From the NCBI GenBank assembly GCA_022360315.1, contig JAKSDA010000020.1:1-59269 (forward strand): 59,269 bases of DNA, read 5' to 3'. Under the pieces are notes generated by a model. The model saw only the letters and a list, made by a program, of their open reading frames with translations. It was not told where the DNA came from and searched no databases. Made by a program: the position numbers and the translations under genes. Shown in pieces: positions 46,157 to 53,925 of the stretch; position 1 is the first letter of the stretch, and each line of letters opens with the position of its first letter. This DNA comes from Pseudomonadota bacterium (lineage in GTDB: Bacteria > Myxococcota_A > Polyangia > Haliangiales > Haliangiaceae).

Positions 46157-46203
46157 CGCTCTCGACACGGATCGGATCACTCTTCCGATCCGTGTCGAGA
46201 GCG
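46157..46203. repeat. Perfect inverted repeat, 19-bp arms, 9-base loop
   Basis: CGCTCTCGACACGGATCGG (46157-46175) is repeated exactly in reverse complement at 46185-46203 with loop ATCACTCTT. No T-run follows on either strand, so a simple intrinsic terminator is not supported. Loop plus right arm includes CTCTTCCGATC, which is also part of a common sequencing adapter, so a library artefact has to be considered. Confidence 0.7.
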
Positions 46204-46467
46204 AAAAAGATCGCATGCCTACATGTGGCTGCGTATCGCACTCCACCAGCAAAGACAACCGATGCGAGAGGCGCTGGCGCCGCTTACCAATTGACATCAA
46301 CACGTAAGCGGCTTTCTCAACCTTATTATTACGATTCACAAGCAATTGGCATACGCGGCGTCGTCGCGCAGAGTCGACGGCCATGGCGAGTAATCTGACC
46401 TCGCCATCGGCGCCTGGCTGCCCGCCATTTCGATGGAGAATTCATGACAACACCAAATTGAGGTACC

Positions 46468-46649
46468 ATGAACAAAAAGTAAGTAATTATTTAATCATTG
46501 CTCTCATCAATGTGTTGCTCGTAGCTCTGACGGATGCGGCGATGGCGAATACGATCGGTTTACCATCGCCGCGTGCATGCAATGCGCGCAGGCCAACGCC
46601 GAGAGCTGTAGCGCAGAAAAGACGCCTGTTCTGCGGATCTTCCGCCTGA
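46468..46649 (+). pseudogene. Frameshifted small exported-protein gene
   Basis: GAGG (46460-46463) precedes ATG 46468, which reads Met-Asn-Lys-Lys then TAA. One extra A in the A5 run at 46474-46478 would join this start to a typical signal peptide in the shifted frame (KKVSNYLIIALINVLLVAL, cleavage near AMA-NT) and a 30-residue basic, Cys-containing tail ending at 46649. It is either a decayed gene, a phase-variable start in a homopolymer, or a sequencing error. AT-rich relative to neighbours. Confidence 0.35.
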
Positions 46650-46660
46650 ATGAGGGTCGA

Positions 46661-46698
46661 TTTCGGCCAGCGGCATCGGTTTCGGCCAGCGGCATCGC
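46661..46698. repeat. 19-bp tandem duplication
   Basis: TTTCGGCCAGCGGCATCG plus one base is present at 46661-46679 and again at 46680-46698 (last base differs). It lies 60 bp upstream of the MaoC-like gene start. Confidence 0.9.
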
Positions 46699-46758
46699 CA
46701 CCCACCTTCGGGCCATACCGCGTTATAACCTTGCTTTCTGTGCCAAGGAGCCATCGTC

Positions 46759-47694
46759 GTGTCCGACTCAATCGCCCTTCGATTCGATCGCCTGCCCTCG
46801 TTTCTGTCCGCGTATCGCCGAATCCTTTTTGGCCGCAGGTCCGGCCTCGCCCCCGGCGCCAGGTTACCGTCCATCTTCGCCACTTGCGCAGGCGTCGCAA
46901 TCGACCGCGGCAACCTGCGCGCCTACACCGAGGCCTGCGCCATCGGCACTGAGCCAGGCCTGCCCATGCATTATCCGCACGTCCTGATCGGCCCGATCCA
47001 CATGAACATGCTGAGCCATCGCGCCTTTCCCCTCGGCCTCATGGGCGCCGTACACCTGCGCAATCATGCTCTCCGCTACCGGCCGATTCAGCTCGACGAC
47101 ATACTCGACATCGAATGCACAACCAGCACCGAGCGGTTTCGGCCGCAAGGTATTGAACTCGATATTACCACCCGGATCACCTGCCGGGGCGACCTGCTGT
47201 GGCACGAGATCGCCACAATGTTGATCCGCAAGAAATCACTCGGCAGAAAGATCGATCGCGAAGATCCACCGAGCCCACTGGCCGACGTGTTCTCGTGGCC
47301 CGATGACAAATCGGTCGTTGCCGATCGCGATCGGTTTGCGGTGCCGGCCGGTGCCGGCAAGCGCTATGGTCGCATCAGCGGCGACTTCAATCCCATCCAC
47401 ATGTCGCGACTGCTGGCCAGGTTATTTGGCTTCAGGCGCGACTTGGTCCACGGCATGTGGGGCGTCGCTCGCGCCACGCGGGAGATCGAAGCCCTCGACA
47501 GCGGCGAGCCGGTACGCGCCGACGTCGCCTTCAAGGGACCTCTCTATATCTCTCAAAGCGTTGCCGTCCGGACCGCGCCACTACAGGACGGCCTATCCAT
47601 GCGCCTGTTCTGCGGCGACGAACCGCGCCCTGCTGCACTGATAGCCATACGCACGGTCTCTTCGGATACTACCCTTGGACCTGTTGACTCTTGA
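46759..47694 (+). CDS. MaoC-like (R)-hydratase/dehydratase, double hotdog
   Basis: 311 residues, GTG start with AAGGAG eight bases upstream. The N-terminal half forms a degenerate hotdog; the C-terminal half has the hydratase-2 motif YGRISGDFNPIH with Asp209 and His214, followed by GFRRDLVHGMW. Such enzymes hydrate trans-2-enoyl thioesters to (R)-3-hydroxyacyl forms in fatty acid, polyketide or PHA metabolism. Acyl chain and carrier (CoA or ACP) cannot be told. Convergent with the sigma-54 activator, 8 bases apart. Confidence 0.85.
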   Translation: MSDSIALRFDRLPSFLSAYRRILFGRRSGLAPGARLPSIFATCAGVAIDRGNLRAYTEACAIGTEPGLPMHYPHVLIGPIHMNMLSHRAFPLGLMGAVHLRNHALRYRPIQLDDILDIECTTSTERFRPQGIELDITTRITCRGDLLWHEIATMLIRKKSLGRKIDREDPPSPLADVFSWPDDKSVVADRDRFAVPAGAGKRYGRISGDFNPIHMSRLLARLFGFRRDLVHGMWGVARATREIEALDSGEPVRADVAFKGPLYISQSVAVRTAPLQDGLSMRLFCGDEPRPAALIAIRTVSSDTTLGPVDS

Positions 47695-47702
47695 GTCCAA
47701 TC

Positions 47703-49049
47703 TCAGTTTCTGAGCTTGTGGCGCCTGAGCAGGCGATAGAGATAGGTGCGGTCGACCCCGGCTTGTGCTGCAGCCTGAGAGACTTTGCCGCTGTGGGCTT
47801 GCAAGAGCTCGGTCAAATAGCGCCGCTCGAACTCAGCCATGGCCTGTTGTCGCGCTTCCGATAGCGGTAGCGACACGTCGACCGAAAAAGGAGCGTCGCT
47901 CTGTGCTGTTGCGGCAATCAAGCTCGACGGCAGGATATCTTCGAAGACGAGATATTGCTCGAGATAGTTCCTGAGTTCGCGCAGATTGCCCGGCCACGCT
48001 GCTCCGCGCAGCGACCCCATGAAGTCGGGCGTCGCGATCGATGCGATGCGTTCATCCGGTGTGCCCATGCGCGACAGCAGGGTTTCGACCAGAATGGGTA
48101 GATCTTCCAGACGCTGCCGCAAAGGCGGTACCTTGATGGTGACGACCGCGAGTCGGTAGTAAAGATCTTCGCGAAAACGGCCCGCATTGACCTCTGCGCG
48201 CAGATCGCGGTTGGTCGCAGCAATGACCCGCACATTCACCGGGATCTGCTGATTGGAACCCAGTCGTCGGACCTCGCGGTTTTCCAGCACACTGAGCAAC
48301 TTGGACTGCAGCGAGATCGGTATTTCACCGATCTCATCGAGAAAGACGGTTCCCCCCGATGCTTCTTCAAATGCGCCCACTCGGGCCGAGTCGGCGCCGG
48401 TGAACGATCCTCGCTCGTGACCGAATAGCTCGCTTTCGAGAAGATTGGCCAGTATGGCCCCGCAGTCGAGCATGACAAAAGGGCCGTCCTTGCGCGGGCT
48501 TTCCATATGGATGGAGCGCGCCGCCGCACTCTTGCCCGTACCGGTCTCACCCTCGAGCAGAATCGTGATGTCGGTTATCGCGGCGCGTTCGAGCAAGGCG
48601 AACATGGCTCGCATGACGACCGAGCGACCGGCCAATAGACCAAACTCGTTGCGATTGGCGAGCGCAATCGGATTGCGCTTGTCCATGTACTGAAAACGCA
48701 ATGCGCTCCGTCCGAGGCGGAGCAGGCTGCCGCGTTTCAAGAACGCGCTGGCGATCCGGACGCCGTCGAGAACAGTGCCATTACTGCTGCCCAGATCGCG
48801 CACCTGCGTGCCCTTGTCGCCAATAGTGATCTCACAATGAAAGCGCGACACTGTGGCATCATCCAGGACCATATCGCACGACGGATGATGGCCAATTGTG
48901 CAGTGGTCGTTCTGCGACTCCCAATGCTGTCCCCTGCCCGGACCTTCCACGGCGTCGAGTTGAAAGCCGACCACTGATGTCTCCCGGACCGCGGAGGATG
49001 CGAGAATCGCCGTTTTCCCGGACATGCCATCGCGCTCACCTGGGGGCAT
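47703..49049 (-). CDS. FHA-domain sigma-54-dependent transcriptional activator
   Basis: 448 residues; ATG 49049, or ATG 49025 with AGGTGA upstream. FHA domain about 25-125 ([33 protein letters not shown]) binds a phospho-Thr peptide, so input is probably from a Ser/Thr kinase. AAA+ domain about 137-365: Walker A GETGTGKS, sigma-54 loop GSFTGA (usually GAFTGA), Walker [13 protein letters not shown]. Fis-type HTH at the end ([23 protein letters not shown]). The Ala-to-Ser change in the loop is found in working activators. The target promoter is not evident. Confidence 0.95.
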   Translation of the reverse strand: MPPGERDGMSGKTAILASSAVRETSVVGFQLDAVEGPGRGQHWESQNDHCTIGHHPSCDMVLDDATVSRFHCEITIGDKGTQVRDLGSSNGTVLDGVRIASAFLKRGSLLRLGRSALRFQYMDKRNPIALANRNEFGLLAGRSVVMRAMFALLERAAITDITILLEGETGTGKSAAARSIHMESPRKDGPFVMLDCGAILANLLESELFGHERGSFTGADSARVGAFEEASGGTVFLDEIGEIPISLQSKLLSVLENREVRRLGSNQQIPVNVRVIAATNRDLRAEVNAGRFREDLYYRLAVVTIKVPPLRQRLEDLPILVETLLSRMGTPDERIASIATPDFMGSLRGAAWPGNLRELRNYLEQYLVFEDILPSSLIAATAQSDAPFSVDVSLPLSEARQQAMAEFERRYLTELLQAHSGKVSQAAAQAGVDRTYLYRLLRRHKLRN

Positions 49050-49333
49050 GAGACTACGTTAACACAGCTGCCGACCGCGAGCGTGGCTCGCACTGTTCAA
49101 CCCGTGTACTCGCGCAAGCAGTACTGAGCAGTGGTGGCCACCACGACTCCGCTCAGTGACCTGATAAGGACGTGCGCATCGTCCAGCCGGTTTGGACGAG
49201 AGTGACCTCCGAGCCCCAGTATTTCGGCATCACCCGTGATCGCGGGCCGGTAGGTCATAACCGGGCTGTGCCCGAGCTGCCCGGTAGACCGCACCATGAC
49301 AACCCACACACCCGACCCCGGGCAGAGAGCGGA

Positions 49334-49855
49334 TCAGCTGGGCACGGCCGGGGCGACCATTTCTTCTGAAAGATATTTGAGCCCCTGGCACAGGCGCATT
49401 TTCATGGTGGTGGCTCTGCAACCGGCCAGCTCGGCGGCTTCTGCGTGGCTCAATCCAGCCAGACAGAAGACCAGTGCCTGGCCGCTTTTCCAGCTTCGCC
49501 GGGCCACTTTCTCGATGGCGATATTCAACTCGATCAGCCGTTCCATACACTCGAGATGCTGGCTGGGATCGCGCATCGATGGAGGTTGATGTAACGAGCG
49601 AACTTCCCTGGCCGCCTTGATGGCTCGCTCCCACTTGCCGTGTTCGCGCAGCAGGTCGATATGCTTGTTCCTGACGATGGCGGCGCGCTGTTTGGTACTG
49701 TCTGCCAGCTTGTTCAGGATCTTTGGCTCGCCCAGGCGAGATCGCAGGTCGGCAGCGATCTCCTCGGCGGGGCCGGGCAAGCCAGCGCGCTCGAGTTTTT
49801 TGGCAAAATACCAAATCAAGCACTCGATTTCGTCCCACAAGGTCGTGTCTGACAT
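49334..49855 (-). CDS. Divergent sigma-70-like (ECF-type) factor
   Basis: 173 residues with AGGAG before the ATG. Region 2 is weakly conserved (AIVRNKHIDLLREHGKWERA resembles the core-binding and -10 helices); region 4 reads CLAGLSHAEAAELAGCRATTMKMRLCQGLKYL, a clear HTH of the sigma-4 type. Short and atypical in region 2, so either a divergent ECF sigma or a sigma-derived regulator. The helical-repeat protein gene is 80 bases upstream on the same strand and may be its partner. Confidence 0.7.
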   Translation of the reverse strand: MSDTTLWDEIECLIWYFAKKLERAGLPGPAEEIAADLRSRLGEPKILNKLADSTKQRAAIVRNKHIDLLREHGKWERAIKAAREVRSLHQPPSMRDPSQHLECMERLIELNIAIEKVARRSWKSGQALVFCLAGLSHAEAAELAGCRATTMKMRLCQGLKYLSEEMVAPAVPS

Positions 49856-49935
49856 GATTCTCTTCTCCTGATGGTAACGCGCTCGTCAGGCCCCGTACTA
49901 CCACCTTGTCATTGTGATGAGTCGAAAGCAGGCCA

Positions 49936-50748
49936 TCATCCCCCTCGCACCACCACGGCAAGAGGCCGCACAGCCAGCGATGCCCAGGCCCCCGCATTCA
50001 GAATCGATAACCAGGGGTGCTGGTCGCTCAGCTCCTCGACTGCACTACGATCAGTACACCAATCCAAATCACTGCCCCTGGTATTGTCCACGTGGGGCAG
50101 AGTCGCGTCCAGTGCACGCGATGCGTGCAACCAATCGAGCTCGCCCCCCGGCCCCGAGCTCGATGCGGCGAGAAGCTGCCGAAATAATCGATACTCCTCG
50201 GCCGATAGATTGCTGGCAATGAGATGAACTGCCTGCTCCAGCACACCTTCGTTGCGCAGCTGGGCCAGAGCGATCGTGAAATTTGCCCATAACCCCCGGC
50301 AGCTCGCCACCGGCTGGCCCAGGCCGAAACCGCTCAGGCAATAGGCCGCTCCCACCATGGGTAGCCCCTTCATGATCTTCAGAGCAGCTACGTTCTCCAG
50401 GGCAATCGAGCGCTGCGCCGCCGTCTCCGCGCAACCGAGAGCGCCGGTAAGAAGCAGCTCGGCTGTGCCCATATGGCCACGTGCAAGCTCGATGAGTCCA
50501 CTCCAATTCAGTGCACTGAAGTCCCCAACAAAACCTCTCAACTCGTACTCTGTAAGCAACGTTTCGGCTGCGTCGAGCCGAGAAGTGCGATAGAGCTCTT
50601 GTAGTCGAAGGTGCCACTGGTTGTCTTGCAGAGTATAGAGTGTCGGTGTTTGCCCCACCGCCGACACCGGTGAGCTCTCTAACCCAGTGGTTGTCTTCTC
50701 GTGTCGAAATATGTCGATCGCGCCGTATTTGCCCGTTCTCGCCTTCAT
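49936..50748 (-). CDS. Helical-repeat protein of unknown function next to the sigma-like gene
   Basis: 270 residues from the ATG at 50748, which has AGGAG upstream. Residues about 35-200 are amphipathic helices with TPR-like spacing (LQELYRTSRLDAAETLLTEYELRG, LIELARGHMGTAELLLTGALG, AAQRSIALENVAALKIMKGL). The C-terminus ends in a hydrophobic stretch (SILNAGAWASLAVRPLAVVV), possibly membrane-associated. No family was recognised. Shared orientation and an 80-bp gap suggest a link with the sigma-like gene. Confidence 0.65.
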   Translation of the reverse strand: MKARTGKYGAIDIFRHEKTTTGLESSPVSAVGQTPTLYTLQDNQWHLRLQELYRTSRLDAAETLLTEYELRGFVGDFSALNWSGLIELARGHMGTAELLLTGALGCAETAAQRSIALENVAALKIMKGLPMVGAAYCLSGFGLGQPVASCRGLWANFTIALAQLRNEGVLEQAVHLIASNLSAEEYRLFRQLLAASSSGPGGELDWLHASRALDATLPHVDNTRGSDLDWCTDRSAVEELSDQHPWLSILNAGAWASLAVRPLAVVVRGG

Positions 50749-51029
50749 CGTACTCCTCGTTTGACCGCCACTCAAAAGCGACTCTGTTGGTTGTATCCAT
50801 CACAATCTCGATCACATAGTCAGCAAATGCTCCTCCCTGGTAAGAATGTTTTTTCACTGACCAGGCGAACAACACCGTCGGTAGTTCAGTCGAGAAACTC
50901 AGCAACGTCGTAGCATCCCCGGTTTCGCGACACGGGTGTCATGATCTGGTCCGTGCGGCTACTCTGAACCGGTCTATTCTCTCGAAATCACATCGGCGAA
51001 AGAGGTCGGATACTTGCATCGGCAGGGGC

Positions 51030-51800
51030 ATGGTCGGCTCGCCCGCAGCCGGCACCGCGACCGTGACCGGCAGAGCGCCGGTCTCGGCTGTGGGCACTGT
51101 GCGAGTCACAGCGGTTGCCGGCCCACACGGAGAACTTTCGATCGATATTCCCGAGGGGCTCTACGACGCCGTTGTAGAGCCCCCGCCCGGTTTTGGCCAG
51201 ACGGTCACGGCAGTCGCGGTCGATCTGCGTCCAGGTCAGCCCGATCCCGCACAGCTGACAACCGCTCTGCCCGGACGGATCACCGGACAGATCGTCGATC
51301 CGCGCAGCTCGAGCATTGCGTGTGCCCGCCTCGTGGCCACACCCATCGGTTTTCTCGCCGCTGCCACCTCGGCGACCACGGCGACCACGGCAGCGGGCGA
51401 CGGCTCGTTCGAGCTCCACCTCCCGGCTGGCGGTGATCACGATCTCGTCATCATGGGTCCCGATACAGCCCATGCCCGGCGCCGGCTCTCTGTGCGCGCG
51501 CCCCAGCCCGACCAGAATACCGACCTGGGCGTGATCCCATTAACCGATACACTGGCCTATACCGGACAGGTGATTCTCGGCTCGCGAGGCGCCAGCGGCA
51601 TGATCTTGCACCTTCTGTGTGCCGAGTGCGAATTCGACCCGAACTGGCCGCTCGCCGAGGCGCTCAGCAATCGCGACGGATACTTCGTACTGCGGGCGCC
51701 AGATCCGGGAGTTACTGCGAGTACAGCCGATCTGATCAGACGTCTTCAGACACGTCGTTCGATGCATCGTTTGACACATCATGGGCTCTCCCGCCGGTGA
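51030..51800 (+). pseudogene. Truncated paralogue of the carboxypeptidase-regulatory-like lipoprotein
   Basis: 256-residue frame without a signal peptide. From the start it aligns with the middle of the protein at 57826 to the end: AAGTATVTG with PAGTRITW, GLYDAVVEPPPGFG with AVYDAIIEPIDGAG, and AVAVDLRPGQ with VHRVDLSAGQ. Repeated beta-sandwich segments follow (GRITGQIVDPRS, GSFELHLPAG, DGYFVLRAP). The last 20 residues read antisense through the 3' end of the convergent HPt-REC gene, suggesting that the true C-terminus is lost. Probably a 5'- and 3'-truncated duplicate; an intact short cytosolic gene is less likely. Confidence 0.6.
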
Positions 51801-53364
51801 TGCGGCGGCGCAGGTGGCGGCGAATCCGCGCGCGCAAGACGCGAATTCGAAACGGCTTGGCCACATAATCGTCGGCACCGAGGGCAAACGCGCGTTCGAT
51901 GTCTGCCTCGGCTCCGGTCGAAGTGACCATGACGATGGGTACCGAACAGTACTCGGCCATCGACCTGATCTCGCGGAGCACCGAGAACCCGTCGATCTGC
52001 GAAATTGCCTTGTCGACGATGATCAGGTCGTATACCGACTGTCGCGCCGCCTCCAGAGCAGCCGAACCATCTGTGCAATGCGTGACCTGTAGATCATCGG
52101 CGTCGAGCAGACGGCACAGAGTATTGGCTGCGATGAGGTCGTGTTCGGCCACGAGTACCCGCCGCTGGGCCAGTTTTTCATCCAGGCCCGAGTGAACGAT
52201 ACGACTGCGTCTGCTCGCCTTGACCCGGTCGATGAGCGATTGGGACCGGTCGAGAGCGGCGTTCAGGCTGTCGTCACTGTCCGCACCGACGGCCAATTCG
52301 GTGACCCCGCCGGAAATCGAGACGTATAGCGGTTCGGGCAGACCGGCAATGCGTGCCGGGTCGCGAGCCAAGGTTTGGCGGATGCGACCCAGGGCAAACA
52401 AGGCGTCGTCCTCGCGGGCACCGAGCAATCCGACCACGAACGAGTTTTCTGCCCAGCGCCCGATGATGTCTTCCTCGCGAAGACACTTGACGATGGTACC
52501 GGAGACAAAGACCAACAAGTCCTCGGCAGCGGCATGGCCGTGCTGGCGCTCCAGGGATTGAAATTCATCGATCTCGAGGATGGCGATCGACACCGTGATT
52601 CCAGTACGACGGCAGAATGCGAGCACTTGGTCGAAGACGCCGCGAAACGCCTCTTGGCTCCTCAGCCCGGTGAGGCGGTCGTGGCCGTCCTCGTTCAGGT
52701 CGGCCCGCCGGCGCTCGAGAAGCTCGGCAACTGCAGTGGCCAGGTAGGCGACATCGAGCGGCTTTTCGAAAAATTGCTCGACCCCAAGCGCCATGCACTC
52801 GCTCTTTATGTGCGAGGCATATCGTCCCGACAGGGCCAGAACCGGGATCTCCGCCGTGGCAGTGCGGCGCTTCATGGTCACCAGAAGATCGCGACCGTCG
52901 CCGTCGGGAAGTAGCAGATCGAGGATGACCAGATCGAATGGCTGAGCCCACAACAGCTTCTGCGCCTCGGCGACACTCTCGGCGCATAGTATGAATCGGC
53001 CGGGTGTGCTCAGTGCATCCTGAATCAAGGAGATGATGTCGTCATCGTCATCTACCACCAGAATCCGGCCGGCGCTCGCCACCTCCGTACACATGCCATC
53101 GAGCAGCGCGATGAGCTCGCCCAGCGCCCGGTCGAGATCCGCCGGGTCGGCATCTTCTACCTCTCCGGCCGCCTCGGTGATTCGGGGCAAGCCAAAGCTG
53201 GCGCCCGAGCCGCGCAGCTGATGAGCCAGACGCCGTATGGTAACCACAGCGTCGCTGTCGTCGATTTTCTGCCGAGCCGCCTCCAGAGCGTGCTTTTTGG
53301 CTCGCAAGCCGCGAATGTAGCGGGCTTTGAGCTTCTTTCGCGCATTTTCCAGCTTGGTCGTCAC
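51736..53364 (-). CDS. HPt-REC-degenerate GGDEF-REC phosphorelay protein
   Basis: 542 residues from GTG 53364; longer frames overlap the preceding gene. HPt domain about 1-95 with His48 in AHQLRGSGASFG. REC about 99-215, acceptor Asp149 in VILDLLLPD. GGDEF-like domain about 225-390 starts DRLTGLRSQEAF, but the active-site motif is RWAENSF instead of GGDEF, so it cannot make c-di-GMP. Final REC about 400-520 (VLVAEHD, Asp in IIVDKAIS). The C-terminus has Asp/Asn/Ser-Val repeats. It can accept phosphate from a hybrid kinase through His48; the histidine kinase two genes upstream is the obvious source. Confidence 0.88.
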   Translation of the reverse strand: MTTKLENARKKLKARYIRGLRAKKHALEAARQKIDDSDAVVTIRRLAHQLRGSGASFGLPRITEAAGEVEDADPADLDRALGELIALLDGMCTEVASAGRILVVDDDDDIISLIQDALSTPGRFILCAESVAEAQKLLWAQPFDLVILDLLLPDGDGRDLLVTMKRRTATAEIPVLALSGRYASHIKSECMALGVEQFFEKPLDVAYLATAVAELLERRRADLNEDGHDRLTGLRSQEAFRGVFDQVLAFCRRTGITVSIAILEIDEFQSLERQHGHAAAEDLLVFVSGTIVKCLREEDIIGRWAENSFVVGLLGAREDDALFALGRIRQTLARDPARIAGLPEPLYVSISGGVTELAVGADSDDSLNAALDRSQSLIDRVKASRRSRIVHSGLDEKLAQRRVLVAEHDLIAANTLCRLLDADDLQVTHCTDGSAALEAARQSVYDLIIVDKAISQIDGFSVLREIRSMAEYCSVPIVMVTSTGAEADIERAFALGADDYVAKPFRIRVLRARIRRHLRRRITGGRAHDVSNDASNDVSEDV

Positions 53365-53416
53365 GATGCGGTCCTCACTGTGCGGGGCCGGCCGAGTATA
53401 GTATACCGTTGGATGA

Positions 53417-53788
53417 TTATGGCGTTGTGCCGAGCAAGGCCTCGATACTCTCGAAAAGAGCTTTTTCATCCACAATGGGTTTGCTGACATACCCATCGAA
53501 TCCCTGCCCCAAGAAGGCCTCTCGATCTCCTGTCATGGCATGCGCCGTAAGCGCGATGACAGGTATCGAGCGCAACTCGGGATCCGCTCGCAGATGGGCG
53601 AGAACTTCACTGCCGTTCATCTCGGGCAGGGAGATGTCGAGCAGGATCAGATCGGGTCGCTCGTTATTGAAACCTTCGATCGCCTCGCGGCCGGTTTCAT
53701 ACTCGGCCACCTCGTAGCGATCACACAGCAGAGCTTGTACCAACATACGGTTGTCCGCATTGTCTTCGACGACGGCGATTTTTCTCAT
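53417..53788 (-). CDS. Single-domain response regulator (CheY/DivK-like)
   Basis: 123 residues. Complete receiver: acidic pair in VVEDNADN, acceptor Asp in LILLDISLPEMNG, Thr in ALTAHAM, Lys in GYVSKPI. No output domain, so it acts by protein contact or as a phosphate shuttle. Sits between the sensor kinase gene and the HPt-REC gene on the same strand, matching a His-Asp-His-Asp chain. Confidence 0.93.
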   Translation of the reverse strand: MRKIAVVEDNADNRMLVQALLCDRYEVAEYETGREAIEGFNNERPDLILLDISLPEMNGSEVLAHLRADPELRSIPVIALTAHAMTGDREAFLGQGFDGYVSKPIVDEKALFESIEALLGTTP

Positions 53789-53796
53789 CTGTTTTT

Positions 53797-53833
53797 TTTT
53801 ATCCGATTTTCATTACTTTTATCTGATTTTCAT
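53797..53833. repeat. Near-perfect 17-bp direct repeat upstream of the single-REC gene
   Basis: TTTTATCCGATTTTCAT (53797-53813) and TTTTATCTGATTTTCAT (53817-53833), one mismatch, 20 bp apart, in an AT-rich patch just upstream of the ATG at 53788. A duplicated operator or UP-like element is possible. Confidence 0.6.
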
Positions 53834-53925
53834 CGACGTTGCTCTGTCGATTCAGAGGGGATGATCTCATGGTCCCGCTCTGTCCGAATCGATCGTTCGA
53901 TCATGGCGCCACGGCGTGCCGCGGG

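Larger units (their letters stand above)
45928..46758. other. 830-bp low-coding stretch with hairpin, broken small gene and tandem duplication
   Basis: No intact gene of normal composition is visible. The region holds the perfect hairpin at 46157-46203, a smaller one (ATGGCGAG 46383-46390 / CTCGCCAT 46400-46407), a frameshifted small exported-protein gene at 46468-46649, and a 19-bp tandem duplication at 46661-46698. AT content rises around 46450-46520. The mix suggests decayed accessory DNA. Confidence 0.5.

Noticed and set aside
46157..46203. Intrinsic terminator
   Set aside because: Stem is long and perfect, but no T-run follows on either strand and no gene ends close by in the right orientation.
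46031..46384. 117-residue minus-strand frame across the 19-bp hairpin
   Set aside because: Considered as a transposase remnant, but no motif could be supported and the hairpin forces part of its sequence.
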